A stretch of DNA of 64,000 nt, taken from NCBI RefSeq assembly GCF_026283925.1, contig NZ_JAPDPF010000002.1, positions 558,001 through 622,000 on the forward strand, given 5' to 3'. This stretch comes from Dyella halodurans. Lineage in GTDB: Bacteria; Pseudomonadota; Gammaproteobacteria; Xanthomonadales; Rhodanobacteraceae. The translations under genes were made by a program, and so were the position numbers. The notes beneath the pieces are model-generated. The model had not been told where the DNA came from. It saw only the letters and a program-made list of their open reading frames with translations, and searched no databases. This document shows positions 1-8,845 of the stretch, in pieces; position 1 is the stretch's first letter, and each line of letters opens with the position of its first letter.

Positions 1-135
1 CTGCCCTACTGCCTCCTCCAGCGCGCGCAGGCGCCGACCCATGGTCGGCTGCGTCTGCCCCAGTTTGCGGGCCGCCGCGCCCAGGGTGCCCTCGCGGGCC
101 ACGGCCAGAAAGACACGAAGGTCATCCCACTCCAT
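1..135 (-). CDS. LysR-family transcriptional regulator, N-terminal part (cut by window edge)
   Basis: Only the first 45 codons are present; the rest lies to the left of the window. The visible peptide starts MEWDDLRVFLAVAREGTLGA and continues through a helix-turn-helix with the TQPTMGRRLRALE pattern, the usual DNA-recognition helix of LysR regulators. A good ribosome site (GAGAGGAG) lies about 6 bases before the ATG at 135. The gene is divergent from the oxidoreductase at 290. LysR proteins often control such a divergent neighbour, so that gene is the likely target, and the palindrome at 193-210 the likely operator. The effector-binding domain cannot be seen. Confidence 0.85.
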   Translation of the reverse strand, partial: MEWDDLRVFLAVAREGTLGAAARKLGQTQPTMGRRLRALEEAVGQ

Positions 136-192
136 AAACAACTCCTCTCGCCGCGATGGACCAAGCTGCCGTGTACCGATACGGCCTGCACA

Positions 193-210
193 CCATGCAT
201 TTATGCATGG
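193..210. promoter_or_regulatory. 18-bp perfect palindrome, candidate LysR operator
   Basis: CCATGCAT-TT-ATGCATGG is an exact inverted repeat with 8-base arms. It lies between the divergent LysR gene (start 135) and the reductase gene (start 290). ATGCA also occurs at 216-220 and 235-239 in the same gap. Position and symmetry suggest the operator of the LysR protein. This is inference. Confidence 0.45.
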
Positions 211-289
211 GAAGAATGCAATTTCTTGAGTTCCCATGCAAAAGGAATGGGCATAGCTTAGTCGCAGCTCCCTTATCGAGGCCTTGGCC

Positions 290-1291
290 ATGAATACCGC
301 GAACACCATGCACGCCGCCGTTCTGGAAACCCATGGCGGGCCGTTTCGCCACACCACGATCGCCCGCCCGCTTGTCGGCGCCGGGCAGGTCCTGGTGCGC
401 GTCAAGGCGAGTGGCGTCAATCCGCTGGATCTGAAAATCCGCGGCGGCAACGCGGCACATGCCCGACACCCGCTGCCGGCCATTCTCGGGATCGATCTCG
501 CCGGCGTGGTGGTTGCCGTCGGCCCGGGCGTGACCACGTTTCGCCGCGGTGACGAGGTCTACGGCATGACTGGCGGCGTCGGCGGCGTGCAGGGATCGCT
601 GGCCGAGTACGCCGCCGTCGATGCCGAGCTGCTGGCGCTGAAGCCCACCAACTTCAGCATGCGTGAGGCCGCCTCACTGCCGCTGGCCTTCATTACGGCA
701 TGGGAAGGCCTGGTCGACCGTGCGCGCGTCGGCGCGGGACAAACCGTGCTGGTGCAAGGCGGCGCCGGCGGCGTAGGAACCATGGTGATCCAAATTGCAC
801 GAGCGCTCGGGGCCAGCGTGTTCGCCACCCATGCTGCTTCCAGCGCCGACGTCATTGCCCGCCTGGGCGCAACGCCAATCGACTATGCGCGCTGCACGGT
901 CGAAGAGTATGTAGCGACCCATACCTCGGGCCGTGGCTTTGATGTCGTCTATGACACGGCAGGCGGCGTGAGCCTGGATGCATCGTTCAAGGCGGTGAAG
1001 CGTTTTGGCCACGTGGTCAGTTCACTGGGCTGGGGAACGCATGCACTCGCGCCGCTTTCGTTCCGTGCCGCCACGTATTCAGGCGTATTCACCTTGCTGC
1101 CGTTGCTGACCGGTGAAGGCAAGGCCCATCATGGCGAGATCCTGCGCGAGGCCACGCGGCTTGCCGAGCTGGGCACCTTGTTGCCGCGACTCGATCCACG
1201 CCGCTTCGACCTGAACTCCGTTGGCGACGCCCACGAACTGCTGGCGTCGCGCCAGGCGCAGGGAAAAGTCGTCATTGATGTCGCTGGCTAG
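290..1291 (+). CDS. Zinc-independent MDR-family NADPH:quinone reductase-like oxidoreductase
   Basis: The 333-residue protein has the N-terminal GroES-like fold of medium-chain dehydrogenases (residues about 10-115) and a Rossmann nucleotide-binding domain with GGAGGVGTMVIQIA near residue 165. The cysteine/histidine ligands of zinc alcohol dehydrogenases are missing, which points to the quinone oxidoreductase (zeta-crystallin-like) branch. These enzymes reduce quinones or alpha,beta-unsaturated carbonyls with NAD(P)H in the cytoplasm. ATG at 290 is preferred because GAGG lies 8 bases upstream. An in-frame TTG at 284 and an ATG at 308 are alternatives. It is divergent from the LysR gene and convergent with the flavoprotein that follows. 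The substrate is unknown. Confidence 0.85.
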   Translation: MNTANTMHAAVLETHGGPFRHTTIARPLVGAGQVLVRVKASGVNPLDLKIRGGNAAHARHPLPAILGIDLAGVVVAVGPGVTTFRRGDEVYGMTGGVGGVQGSLAEYAAVDAELLALKPTNFSMREAASLPLAFITAWEGLVDRARVGAGQTVLVQGGAGGVGTMVIQIARALGASVFATHAASSADVIARLGATPIDYARCTVEEYVATHTSGRGFDVVYDTAGGVSLDASFKAVKRFGHVVSSLGWGTHALAPLSFRAATYSGVFTLLPLLTGEGKAHHGEILREATRLAELGTLLPRLDPRRFDLNSVGDAHELLASRQAQGKVVIDVAG

Positions 1292-1358
1292 AGCCTGCCT
1301 CGCCAGTGACAGGCCAACGGTACCTGATGGCCCGCTGGCAACAGCGCTGGTGCCGCCC

Positions 1359-2738
1359 TCAGCTGGGCTTGGCCAGGCTCTGCAGCGTCGTCGGCAGCAA
1401 CTCGGCGATGGTTGGATGGATATGCACGGCATGCGTCACGGTGCGATAGGGCGCCTTGGCATACATGATGTCCAGCAGGCAATGAATGGCTTCATCACCA
1501 TTCACGCCAAGGATGGCGGCGCCCAGCAGTTGCTCGCTTTTGCCATCCACGACCACTTTCATGAAGCCGAGGGTTTCGCCACGCTCGACGGCGCGCCCCA
1601 CGCGGGTCATGGGACGGACGCCGACAAGCACGTCATGCCCGCTGTGCAAGGCTTCCTGTTCGGACATGCCGATGCGCGCCAAGGGCGGATCAATGTATAG
1701 CGCATAGGCCAGGATGCGATCGGAAATGCGACGTGGCTCGTGGTCCAGCAGATTGGCGGCGACGATCTCGTAGTCGTTGTACGAGGTATGGGTGAAGGCG
1801 CCCTTGCCGTTGCAATCCCCCATTGCCCAGATGCCTTCGACATTGGTTCGGCACTGATCGTCCACCACGATATAGCCATGCTCGTTCGTCTTCACGCCGG
1901 CCTTGTCCAGTCCCAGCGTATCGGTATTGGGTTGCCGACCGACGGCCAGCAAAAGGTGCGTGCCCTTCACCTCCATGCGCGGGTCCGCACATCGGGCCAC
2001 CACGCTCAGATCGCCCGCCTTGCCATGCAGCTCGATGCACTCCGCGGCCAGATGCAGGGTGATGCCTTCCCGCTGAAGAATGTCGACGATGGCAGCCGAT
2101 ACTTCCGGATCCTCATGAGGAAGCAGGCGTTCGCTGCGCTCGACGATACTCACCCTGGAACCAAAGCGGCGGAACATCTGCCCGAACTCCAGCCCAATAT
2201 AGCTGCCGCCCACGATCACCAGATGCTCCGGCAGCTCGCGCAGATCCATGATCCCCACGTTGGTCATATAGGGCACGGTATCGATGCCCGGAAAATCCGG
2301 CATGGTCGCGCGACCTCCCACATTGAGAAAGATCTCGCCTGCTTCGATCAACTGGTCACCGACACGCAGGGCATGCGGCGATTCGAAAGCCGCATGGCCA
2401 CGCAACAAGGTGACATTCGGCATGCCGGCCAGCCAGGCCTCGACGCTGCTGCGCGAGCCATCGGAGATGCCGCGCGTGCGTTTCCATACACGCTCCATGG
2501 CGACACTCACGTCGCCGGCACGGTCGACGCCATAGTCAGTTGCGCGACGCCCCATATGCGCCACATAAGCGCTTGCCACCATCGACTTGGTGGGAATGCA
2601 GCCGGTGTTGACGCAGGTGCCACCCACCAGTTTGCGCTCGATCACCGCGACCTTGCGACCCGACTTCCCGAGGCGCTCCGCCAGCGACGGACCGGCCTGC
2701 CCCGCGCCCACCACCACTGCGTCGAATTGCTGTCCCAT
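1359..2738 (-). CDS. FAD-dependent pyridine nucleotide-disulfide oxidoreductase (mercuric reductase-like)
   Basis: The 459-residue protein has the family layout: N-terminal FAD site (VVVGAGQAGPSLAERL), redox-active disulfide in GGTCVNTGCIPTK near residue 40, central NAD(P) domain (IVGGSYIGLEFGQMF), second FAD contact (GIWAMGDC) and a C-terminal dimer domain ending in the HIHPTIAELLPTT pattern. The His-x-His-Pro-Thr motif supplies the catalytic base in this family. It lacks the N-terminal HMA domain and the C-terminal vicinal cysteines of true MerA, so mercury reduction is not supported. It is probably a general disulfide or quinone reductase. It lies 125 bases after the DsbA-like and NTF2-like pair on the same strand. 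Confidence 0.85.
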   Translation of the reverse strand: MGQQFDAVVVGAGQAGPSLAERLGKSGRKVAVIERKLVGGTCVNTGCIPTKSMVASAYVAHMGRRATDYGVDRAGDVSVAMERVWKRTRGISDGSRSSVEAWLAGMPNVTLLRGHAAFESPHALRVGDQLIEAGEIFLNVGGRATMPDFPGIDTVPYMTNVGIMDLRELPEHLVIVGGSYIGLEFGQMFRRFGSRVSIVERSERLLPHEDPEVSAAIVDILQREGITLHLAAECIELHGKAGDLSVVARCADPRMEVKGTHLLLAVGRQPNTDTLGLDKAGVKTNEHGYIVVDDQCRTNVEGIWAMGDCNGKGAFTHTSYNDYEIVAANLLDHEPRRISDRILAYALYIDPPLARIGMSEQEALHSGHDVLVGVRPMTRVGRAVERGETLGFMKVVVDGKSEQLLGAAILGVNGDEAIHCLLDIMYAKAPYRTVTHAVHIHPTIAELLPTTLQSLAKPS

Positions 2739-2863
2739 CGCACTCGCCCCGAGGAAGAATCGGGCAAGCGTGGCACCATGCGAAGCAAGGAAGCGTCAAC
2801 GCAGGCACTTCATCCGCCGGCTCGCCGCGTGAGCTGGCGGACGAAATGCCCTCGGGGCCGTCC

Positions 2864-3229
2864 TCAGGACTCGATATGGCCGAACAGCTTGTGCACGATG
2901 AGCCAGCGCCCGTTGTGCCTCAGCAGCGACAGTACGTTGAAGTAGCGCTGCCCAAGCATCTCCACGCGCGCCGTGACACTGGCCACGCCATCCAACACAT
3001 TGATCGAGATGGCACTCATCGTCTGTCGCTCGCCCAGCGCATGCGGGCTTTTCCGAGAGGCCACGGCCTCGATGTATTCCTCGGCCGAGCGCACGCGTAG
3101 CTGGCCCTGGACGTTGTCGCTCACTTTCGCCTCGGCAAGGAAGACGGCACGCAGGCCGTCAGCGTTTCCCGTATAGATACTGTCGAAGTAGGCATGCATC
3201 ACGCCCAGGACGGCATCATGGCTGCTCAT
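2864..3229 (-). CDS. NTF2-like (putative lumazine-binding) protein
   Basis: This is a 121-residue single-domain protein. Its pattern (MHAYFDSIYTGNADGLRAVF at the N-terminus, then SAEEYIEAVA and a C-terminal NGRWLIVHKLF strand) fits the small NTF2-like family often labelled putative lumazine-binding. These cone-shaped proteins bind small hydrophobic ligands or act as isomerase-like enzymes; no catalytic role can be assigned. The ATG overlaps the stop of the upstream DsbA-like gene by 4 bases (ATGA), so the two are translationally coupled. Confidence 0.75.
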   Translation of the reverse strand: MSSHDAVLGVMHAYFDSIYTGNADGLRAVFLAEAKVSDNVQGQLRVRSAEEYIEAVASRKSPHALGERQTMSAISINVLDGVASVTARVEMLGQRYFNVLSLLRHNGRWLIVHKLFGHIES

Positions 3230-3900
3230 GCGTAGCGGACTCGCTGCTTGGTGGCATCGGGCGCCAACGCCTTGACGCTGGTTTCAATCAGCGAACGCAG
3301 CTCGCCGGCACCGACGAAACCCGTGACCAGGTTGTAGAGTTTGCTCCCATCCTCCAGCAGTAGTGCCGGGAAACTGGAGATTCCCCATCGGCGCGCCTGC
3401 AGGAAGTCTTCTTGTGTCGCTGCGACGGTTTCGCGCTCCCGCCACACGGCGAGAAACGCCTCGGCCGTGGTCGGAAAACCAAGGCGTGTCATGGTCGCCG
3501 CCACGATGTCGGCCAACACGGCACCGTCGGTGATATCCAGGCCGTCGGCATAGAAGCCGTGCTGGATGGCCCGGAACACACTCAACTGGTCAATCGATGG
3601 CGCCATCAAGCGAGCCGCGACGACCGCCCGGCAGGCCGGCTCCGTGTCGTAAACGAAGCCCGTGCGCGCCTTGAAGGCCTCGCGGTCAAACGGCAATCCA
3701 CTCGCCGCCTCGACCCGCGACCAGTGGCCCAGTCGAAATTCACGCTGGGCCAGCGTCAGCGGCTCCGTCGCCCCAGCGCCGACACCGCCGACGACGATAT
3801 CGAGCGAGAGCTCAGGAAACCCGCCCTGCACTTCGGCCAATTGCTTGCCGAAGCCGTAGCACCAGGAACACATCGGATCGCCGACAAAGATCAGTTTCAT
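3226..3900 (-). CDS. DsbA-family (FrnE-like) thioredoxin-fold protein
   Basis: The 224-residue protein begins MKLIFVGDPMCSWCYGFGKQ. CSWC near residue 11 is the CxxC active site of a thioredoxin fold, followed by the helical insertion typical of DsbA/FrnE proteins and a C-terminal half with SSFPALLLEDG containing the cis-proline. There is no signal peptide, so it is probably cytoplasmic, like FrnE/YwbO-type proteins. The ATG at 3900 was chosen because upstream codons do not match the family; no good ribosome site is visible. It is divergent from the LysR gene at 4054, which may regulate it. The electron partner is unknown. Confidence 0.8.
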   Translation of the reverse strand: MKLIFVGDPMCSWCYGFGKQLAEVQGGFPELSLDIVVGGVGAGATEPLTLAQREFRLGHWSRVEAASGLPFDREAFKARTGFVYDTEPACRAVVAARLMAPSIDQLSVFRAIQHGFYADGLDITDGAVLADIVAATMTRLGFPTTAEAFLAVWRERETVAATQEDFLQARRWGISSFPALLLEDGSKLYNLVTGFVGAGELRSLIETSVKALAPDATKQRVRYA

Positions 3901-4053
3901 GTGATGAATCCAGAAAGTGGCTAGGGGTATGGTTTGTCGCTGCCGGCACCAGGATCGGAGCCAGCCTGTTGACTGGGCCGACACTCTATTTGTGCTTCGA
4001 TCACGGATAAATATGCTTCAATGCAATTCATTTGATGCGTGGTGTAACAGATC

Positions 4054-4962
4054 ATGCCCAGGCGGTTTGACGACATGGCGCTCGGCAGCATCGAGCTGTT
4101 TTGTCTGGCGGCCGAACTTGGCGGCTTCACCGCGGCCGCGGCCACGGCAGGCGTGACGCCGGCGGCCGTGAGTCGATCGGTCGCCAGGCTGGAGGAGCGC
4201 ATGGGCGTGCGCCTGTTTGTGCGAACGACGCGACACATGCGCCTGACCGACGCTGGCCGCGTGTATTACGAGCAATGTCGACAGGCGCTCGACCAGTTGG
4301 TGGAGGCGGAAAGAGTCGCCGCGGGTGAGCAACTGCATCCTGTCGGCACGTTACGCATCAGCGCGCCGACGACGTATGCGCATTACCGGCTGCTTCCCTT
4401 GCTGCCGGAGTTTCGCGAGCTCCATCCCGAAGTACGCGTCGAGATCCACGTGGGCAACCGCAACGTGGATTTTTCCGAGGAAGGCTTCGACCTGGCCATC
4501 CGCGTGCGCTCGCCCGGAGACTCCGGGCTTATCGTGCGCCACCTGGAAGATGCGGCACTCGTCGTGGTCGGCTCGCCGACCTATCTCGCACGCCGCGGCA
4601 CCCCGAACAGCCTCGACGACCTGCGCGAGCACGACTGCATCCAGTTCGACCTGCCCAGCAGCGGTCGGCGCATCACCTGGCTGTTCAAGGACCAGGGCAA
4701 CGACATCGAACTGCGCACCGAGGGTGGCTACTCCCTTTCCGAGGATGTTCTTGGTGGCGTGACGCTCGCCCGGCACGGCGCTGGCCTGTTTCAGACCTAT
4801 CGCTTCGTGGTGGAAGGTGATCTTCGCGCCGGGCGTCTGGTCGAAGTCCTGCAACAAGCCTCGGGGCGCTCGCGTCCCTTCAACCTGCTGTACCCCTCGA
4901 GCCGACACGTGCCGTTTCGCGTGCGGAGTTTCATCGACTTTCTGGTCAACAAGATGACCTGA
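4054..4962 (+). CDS. LysR-family transcriptional regulator
   Basis: The 302-residue protein has an N-terminal winged helix (IELFCLAAELGGFTAAAATA, then AAVSRSVARLEERMGVRLF) and a C-terminal periplasmic-binding-like effector domain (residues about 95-300). It resembles the DsbA-associated or AaeR-like LysR group. The start is uncertain: ATG 4054 has no clear ribosome site, whereas ATG 4075 has AGGCGG about 10 bases upstream and would still keep the whole DNA-binding domain. It is divergent from the DsbA-like gene at 3900, its most likely target. The inducer cannot be read from sequence. Confidence 0.88.
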   Translation: MPRRFDDMALGSIELFCLAAELGGFTAAAATAGVTPAAVSRSVARLEERMGVRLFVRTTRHMRLTDAGRVYYEQCRQALDQLVEAERVAAGEQLHPVGTLRISAPTTYAHYRLLPLLPEFRELHPEVRVEIHVGNRNVDFSEEGFDLAIRVRSPGDSGLIVRHLEDAALVVVGSPTYLARRGTPNSLDDLREHDCIQFDLPSSGRRITWLFKDQGNDIELRTEGGYSLSEDVLGGVTLARHGAGLFQTYRFVVEGDLRAGRLVEVLQQASGRSRPFNLLYPSSRHVPFRVRSFIDFLVNKMT

Positions 4963-5110
4963 GCCGCCGCCCCCAGGGCTGGCAATACATCGCACGGCGA
5001 GCTTGTTACATCGCGTATCAACAGAAGTACCGTGAAGCCCACACTGCCTTGGCATGGACGGGAATAGAATCGCCCCTTCGCATTACTGACTTGTCTCTGC
5101 CGGAGGACAC

Positions 5111-5761
5111 ATGTTCCATCTCTATACCTGGAAGACGCCGAACGGGCGCAAGCCGGCGATTGCGCTGGAAGAGCTGCAACTCGATTACGTCGTGCATGCG
5201 GTGGATATCAATAACGAGCAGCAATTCCAGCCGGAATTCGTGGCCATCTCACCGAACAGCAAGATTCCGGCCCTGGTCGATGATGCGAATGGCCTCAAGA
5301 TCTTCGAGAGCGGCGTCATCCTCGAGTACCTGGCTGACCGCACGGGAAAGCTTCTGCCCACCAGCGGTGCAGCGCGCTACGAGACCTTGCAATGGTTGTA
5401 TTGGCAGGTCGGCGGACTGGGCCCCATGTTTGGTCAGCTGGCGTTTTTTGCGAATCGCGCGAAGGAGAAGATCCCACTCGCGATCGAACGTTATCTCACT
5501 GAATCCAATCGCCTGCTCGACGTGCTCGAGCGCCGTCTTGCCGCTTCGCCCTATGTGGGAAGCGAGGATTACAGCATCGCCGACATCGCCATTTACCCGT
5601 GGGTGGTCTCGGTGATCAACAACATCCCGCAGCTGCTGGGCGACTTGGCAGCGACGCGGCCAGCACTGAAACGCTGGATGGACAGCGTTGCCGCGCGCCC
5701 CGCGGTGGTCAAGGGCATGGCTGTCCTCAACGACTACACGCCCGATGCACGCATCGCCTGA
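5111..5761 (+). CDS. Glutathione S-transferase family protein (YfcG/Ure2p-like)
   Basis: The 216-residue protein has an N-terminal thioredoxin-like glutathione domain (FHLYTWKTPNGRKPAIALEE, then NSKIPALVDD and FESGVILEYLA, giving the cis-Pro and the Glu-Ser glutathione contacts) and an all-helical C-terminal domain with YSIADIAIYPWV. The TPNG segment near residue 8 places it with the Ure2p/YfcG (nu-class) enzymes, which have disulfide-bond reductase or peroxidase activity. A strong ribosome site (CGGAGGA) precedes the ATG. It appears monocistronic and cytoplasmic. Confidence 0.88.
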   Translation: MFHLYTWKTPNGRKPAIALEELQLDYVVHAVDINNEQQFQPEFVAISPNSKIPALVDDANGLKIFESGVILEYLADRTGKLLPTSGAARYETLQWLYWQVGGLGPMFGQLAFFANRAKEKIPLAIERYLTESNRLLDVLERRLAASPYVGSEDYSIADIAIYPWVVSVINNIPQLLGDLAATRPALKRWMDSVAARPAVVKGMAVLNDYTPDARIA

Positions 5762-5839
5762 TGCGTGCATCCCTGCGCACAGCAAAGGAGCTTCGCCGCC
5801 GCGCGTCACCGTAACAACCCATGATCAAGGGTCCAGCCC

Positions 5840-6832
5840 ATGAGACGAATCGCCTTCCTCATGGCTTGCGCCATCGCCTGCGCAAGCCCCCTCACCGCAA
5901 CCGCGGTCAGTCACGATAGTGCTCGCCCACCCGCAGGTGATGTCATGACTAGGTATCGAACGGTCAATGTCCAGGGCTTGAACATCTTCTATCGCGAAGC
6001 GGGCGATAGCCACGCGCCCGCGGTGCTCTTGCTGCATGGCTTCCCTTCTTCATCGCGGATGTACGACAAGCTGATGCCGGTGCTGGCGCAGCGATTTCAC
6101 GTGATCGCGCCCGACTATCCGGGCTTTGGTCATTCCGATGCGCCGCCTCCCGAGACGTTCGCCTATACGTTTGACCACCTGGCAGCCGTCATCGATGCGT
6201 TCACGCAGCAACTAGGCATCCAGCACTACGCACTATTCGTCCAGGATTACGGTGGCCCGGTCGGGTTTCGCCTGGCGCAGATGCACCCCGAGCGGATCGC
6301 GGCAATCGTGGTACAGAACGCGGTGGCGCACGAAGAGGGCCTGGGTCCGTTGTGGACGACGCGCCGTCAGTATTGGGCCAACCGCGAGGCGTACGCCGAC
6401 AAGCTCCGCGCCAACCTGATTTCGCTCGAGGCGGCAAAACAGCGGCATGTCGGCACGGATCCTGATCCCAGCCTATACGATCCCGATGCATGGACCGACG
6501 AATTTGCCTTCCTCAGTCGTCCGGGCGAGGGCCGTATCCAGGAAGACCTGTTCTACGACTATCGCACCAATGTTGCGTCGTACCCCGCCTGGCAGGCTTA
6601 CCTGAAGCAGCACCACCCGCCCATGCTCGTCGTGTGGGGAAAATACGATCCATCGTTTACCGTGGCCGGCGCATCGGCTTACCAGAAAGACGTCCCTGAC
6701 GCTGAAGTCCACATCCTCGATGCCGGACATTTTGCGATGGATACCAAGGCGCAGGAGGTGGCCGACCTCACGCTGCAATTCCTGAATCGGCAGCGCGATC
6801 ACATGGTCCGCATGGCCGGCGAAGGCCGCTGA
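5840..6832 (+). CDS. Exported alpha/beta hydrolase with Asp nucleophile (haloalkane dehalogenase/epoxide hydrolase type)
   Basis: The 330-residue protein begins with a signal peptide (MRRIAFLMACAIACASPLTA), so it is probably periplasmic. The hydrolase core has the oxyanion motif LLLHGFPSSS, the nucleophile elbow VQDYGGPVGF with Asp136 instead of Ser, and a catalytic His297 in DAGHFAMD. An Asp nucleophile is typical of haloalkane dehalogenases and epoxide hydrolases, so a C-O or C-halogen bond is a more likely target than an ester. A cap region lies at about residues 150-235. The neighbours do not reveal the substrate. Confidence 0.8.
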   Translation: MRRIAFLMACAIACASPLTATAVSHDSARPPAGDVMTRYRTVNVQGLNIFYREAGDSHAPAVLLLHGFPSSSRMYDKLMPVLAQRFHVIAPDYPGFGHSDAPPPETFAYTFDHLAAVIDAFTQQLGIQHYALFVQDYGGPVGFRLAQMHPERIAAIVVQNAVAHEEGLGPLWTTRRQYWANREAYADKLRANLISLEAAKQRHVGTDPDPSLYDPDAWTDEFAFLSRPGEGRIQEDLFYDYRTNVASYPAWQAYLKQHHPPMLVVWGKYDPSFTVAGASAYQKDVPDAEVHILDAGHFAMDTKAQEVADLTLQFLNRQRDHMVRMAGEGR

Positions 6833-6974
6833 GGGTCGGCTGGCAACCCTTGGGCAAGGCCAGGTCGATTGCTGCGTGGCCCGGAAGACTGACTTCCGCC
6901 AGCAAGGTGTTCACTGAAGCTGCCGATGCGCCCAGAGTTGAGTGCGTTCTCCACGCAAGAGGCACTGTAGCGAC

Positions 6975-7817
6975 ATGAACCACGATGACGAAAAGGTCTT
7001 ACTGATCACCGGGGTAAGTTCGGGTTTTGGCCGCGCCTTCGCCGAGGCGGCGGTGGCAGCGGGTCACCAGGTCATCGGCACCGTCCGCCGCGAGGATGAT
7101 CGCGCACCGTTCGAGGCCATCGCCCCGGGGCGCGCCCGCGCCGTGGTGCTCGACGTCACCGATTTCGCTGCCATCGATGGGATCATCGCCTCGTTGCTGG
7201 AGGCATTCGGTCGCATCGACGTACTCATCAACAACGCTGGCTACGGTCACGAAGGCGTGCTGGAAGAGTCGCCGCTGGACGCCATGCGCCATCAGTTCGA
7301 GGTCAATGTCTTTGGCGCCGTCGCCATGATGAAGGCCGTGCTTCCCGGCATGCGCGAGCGGCGCTCCGGCCATATCATCAATATGTCGTCGATGGCGGGC
7401 TACACACCGCTGCCTGGCGTTGCCTACTATGCGGGCAGCAAGTTTGCGCTCGAAGGCATCACCGGCGTGCTGGCCAAGGAAGTGGAAGGCTTTGGCATCA
7501 AGGTGACGGCGATCGCGCCCGGTTCGTTTCGCACCGACTGGGCGGGTCGCTCGATGATCCGCAGCGAGCGCAGCATCGCCGACTACAACGCGCTGTTCGA
7601 CCCCATCCGCAAGGCGCGCGAGGACAAAAGCGGCAAGCAGGCCGGCGACCCGGTGCGCGCTGCCCAGGCGCTGTTGCAGTTGATCGATGCGAAGCGGGCG
7701 CCGGTGCATCTGCTGCTCGGCAGCGACGCACTCAAGCTGGTCCGCGGACATCTTTCAGATCTCCAGGCGCAGATCGACGCCTGGGAGCCCGTCAGTCGCT
7801 CCACCGACTTTGCCTGA
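6975..7817 (+). CDS. Short-chain dehydrogenase/reductase (SDR)
   Basis: The 280-residue classical SDR has the cofactor motif TGVSSGFGRAFAEA (residues about 13-26), NNAGYG near residue 87, Ser in NMSSMAGY and the catalytic Tyr-x3-Lys in YYAGSKFALEG. The Arg in GTVRRED after strand 2 suggests NADPH preference. ATG 6975 puts the Rossmann motif at the usual distance from the start; upstream in-frame codons lack family features. It is followed after 10 bases by an aldo/keto reductase gene, so the two likely form an operon of NADPH-dependent carbonyl reductases. The substrate is unknown. Confidence 0.88.
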   Translation: MNHDDEKVLLITGVSSGFGRAFAEAAVAAGHQVIGTVRREDDRAPFEAIAPGRARAVVLDVTDFAAIDGIIASLLEAFGRIDVLINNAGYGHEGVLEESPLDAMRHQFEVNVFGAVAMMKAVLPGMRERRSGHIINMSSMAGYTPLPGVAYYAGSKFALEGITGVLAKEVEGFGIKVTAIAPGSFRTDWAGRSMIRSERSIADYNALFDPIRKAREDKSGKQAGDPVRAAQALLQLIDAKRAPVHLLLGSDALKLVRGHLSDLQAQIDAWEPVSRSTDFA

Positions 7818-7827
7818 GGGATTGAGC

Positions 7828-8832
7828 ATGGATTACCGCTATCTCGGCCGCAGCGCCCTCAAGGTGTCGCCGCTGTGCCTGGGCGCCATGATGTTTGGCG
7901 GTGAAACCGACGAGGCCACCGCGAAGCGGATCATCGACAAGGCGTTCAAGCAAGGCGTGAACTTCATCGATACGGCCGACGTCTATCGCGCCGGCAAGTC
8001 GGAAGAGATCGTCGGTCGCGCCGTTGCCGAACATCGCGATGCCTGGGTGGTGGCGACCAAGTTCGGCTTTCACACCGGCCGCGCTCCGAACGAGCGGGGT
8101 CAATCCCGTAAATGGATCTACCAGACGGTCGACGCGAGCCTCAGGCGCCTGGGCACCGACTATATCGACATCCTGTATTTTCATCGGGCCCTGCCCGGCC
8201 TGCCGCTGGAAGAAGGCGTGCGCGCCGTCGGCGACCTGATCCGCCAGGGCAAGCTGCGTTATTTCGGCGTATCCAATTTTCGCGGCTGGCGTATCGCCGA
8301 GGTGGTCCGCATCGCCGACCAGCTCGGCATGGATCGCCCGGTGGCCAGCGAGCCGCTCTACAACATCGTCGACCGCACCGCCGAGGTCGAACAGTTGCCG
8401 GCGGCCGCGCATTACGGGCTCGGCGTGGTCTCCTACTCTCCTCTCGCCCGTGGCGTGCTGAGCGGAAAATATCAGGTCGGCGCGGCGCCGCCACCGGGCA
8501 GCCGCGCCGGCCGCGGCGATAAACGCATCCAGCAGACCGAGTGGCGCCCCGAGTCGCTCGAGATCGCGCAGAAGATCGCCGCGCATGCCGCCGAACGTGG
8601 CACCACGCCCGTCGCATTTGCCCTGGCCTGGGTATTGAAGAATCGCCTGGTCAGCGCGACCATCGCCGGCCCTCGTACCGAGGCGCATTGGGATAGCTAC
8701 ATCGAGGCGTTGAAGGTCCAGCTCGGGCCCGAGGACGAGGCGTTCATCGATGGCCTGGTGCCGCCAGGCCATGCCTCCACCGCAGGCTATACCGACCCTC
8801 AATACCCGATCGAGGGACGGCAGGCGCTGTAA
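7828..8832 (+). CDS. Aldo/keto reductase
   Basis: The 334-residue TIM-barrel protein has the AKR catalytic set in order: Asp and Tyr in FIDTADVYRAGKSEE, Lys in VVATKFGF and His in LYFHRA. The late NADPH site (SATIAGPRTEAHWDSYIEAL) is also present. It resembles the YajO/Tas-type aldo/keto reductases. The ATG lies just after the SDR stop with a weak GAGGG ribosome site, so it is co-transcribed with the SDR. It is convergent with the fused molybdopterin gene at 8846. Confidence 0.88.
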   Translation: MDYRYLGRSALKVSPLCLGAMMFGGETDEATAKRIIDKAFKQGVNFIDTADVYRAGKSEEIVGRAVAEHRDAWVVATKFGFHTGRAPNERGQSRKWIYQTVDASLRRLGTDYIDILYFHRALPGLPLEEGVRAVGDLIRQGKLRYFGVSNFRGWRIAEVVRIADQLGMDRPVASEPLYNIVDRTAEVEQLPAAAHYGLGVVSYSPLARGVLSGKYQVGAAPPPGSRAGRGDKRIQQTEWRPESLEIAQKIAAHAAERGTTPVAFALAWVLKNRLVSATIAGPRTEAHWDSYIEALKVQLGPEDEAFIDGLVPPGHASTAGYTDPQYPIEGRQAL

Positions 8833-8845
8833 CCCTCGGCAAGCG

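Noticed and set aside
1359-2738. Mercuric reductase (merA)
   Set aside because: No N-terminal HMA domain, no C-terminal vicinal cysteines and no mer neighbours; only the general flavoprotein family is supported.
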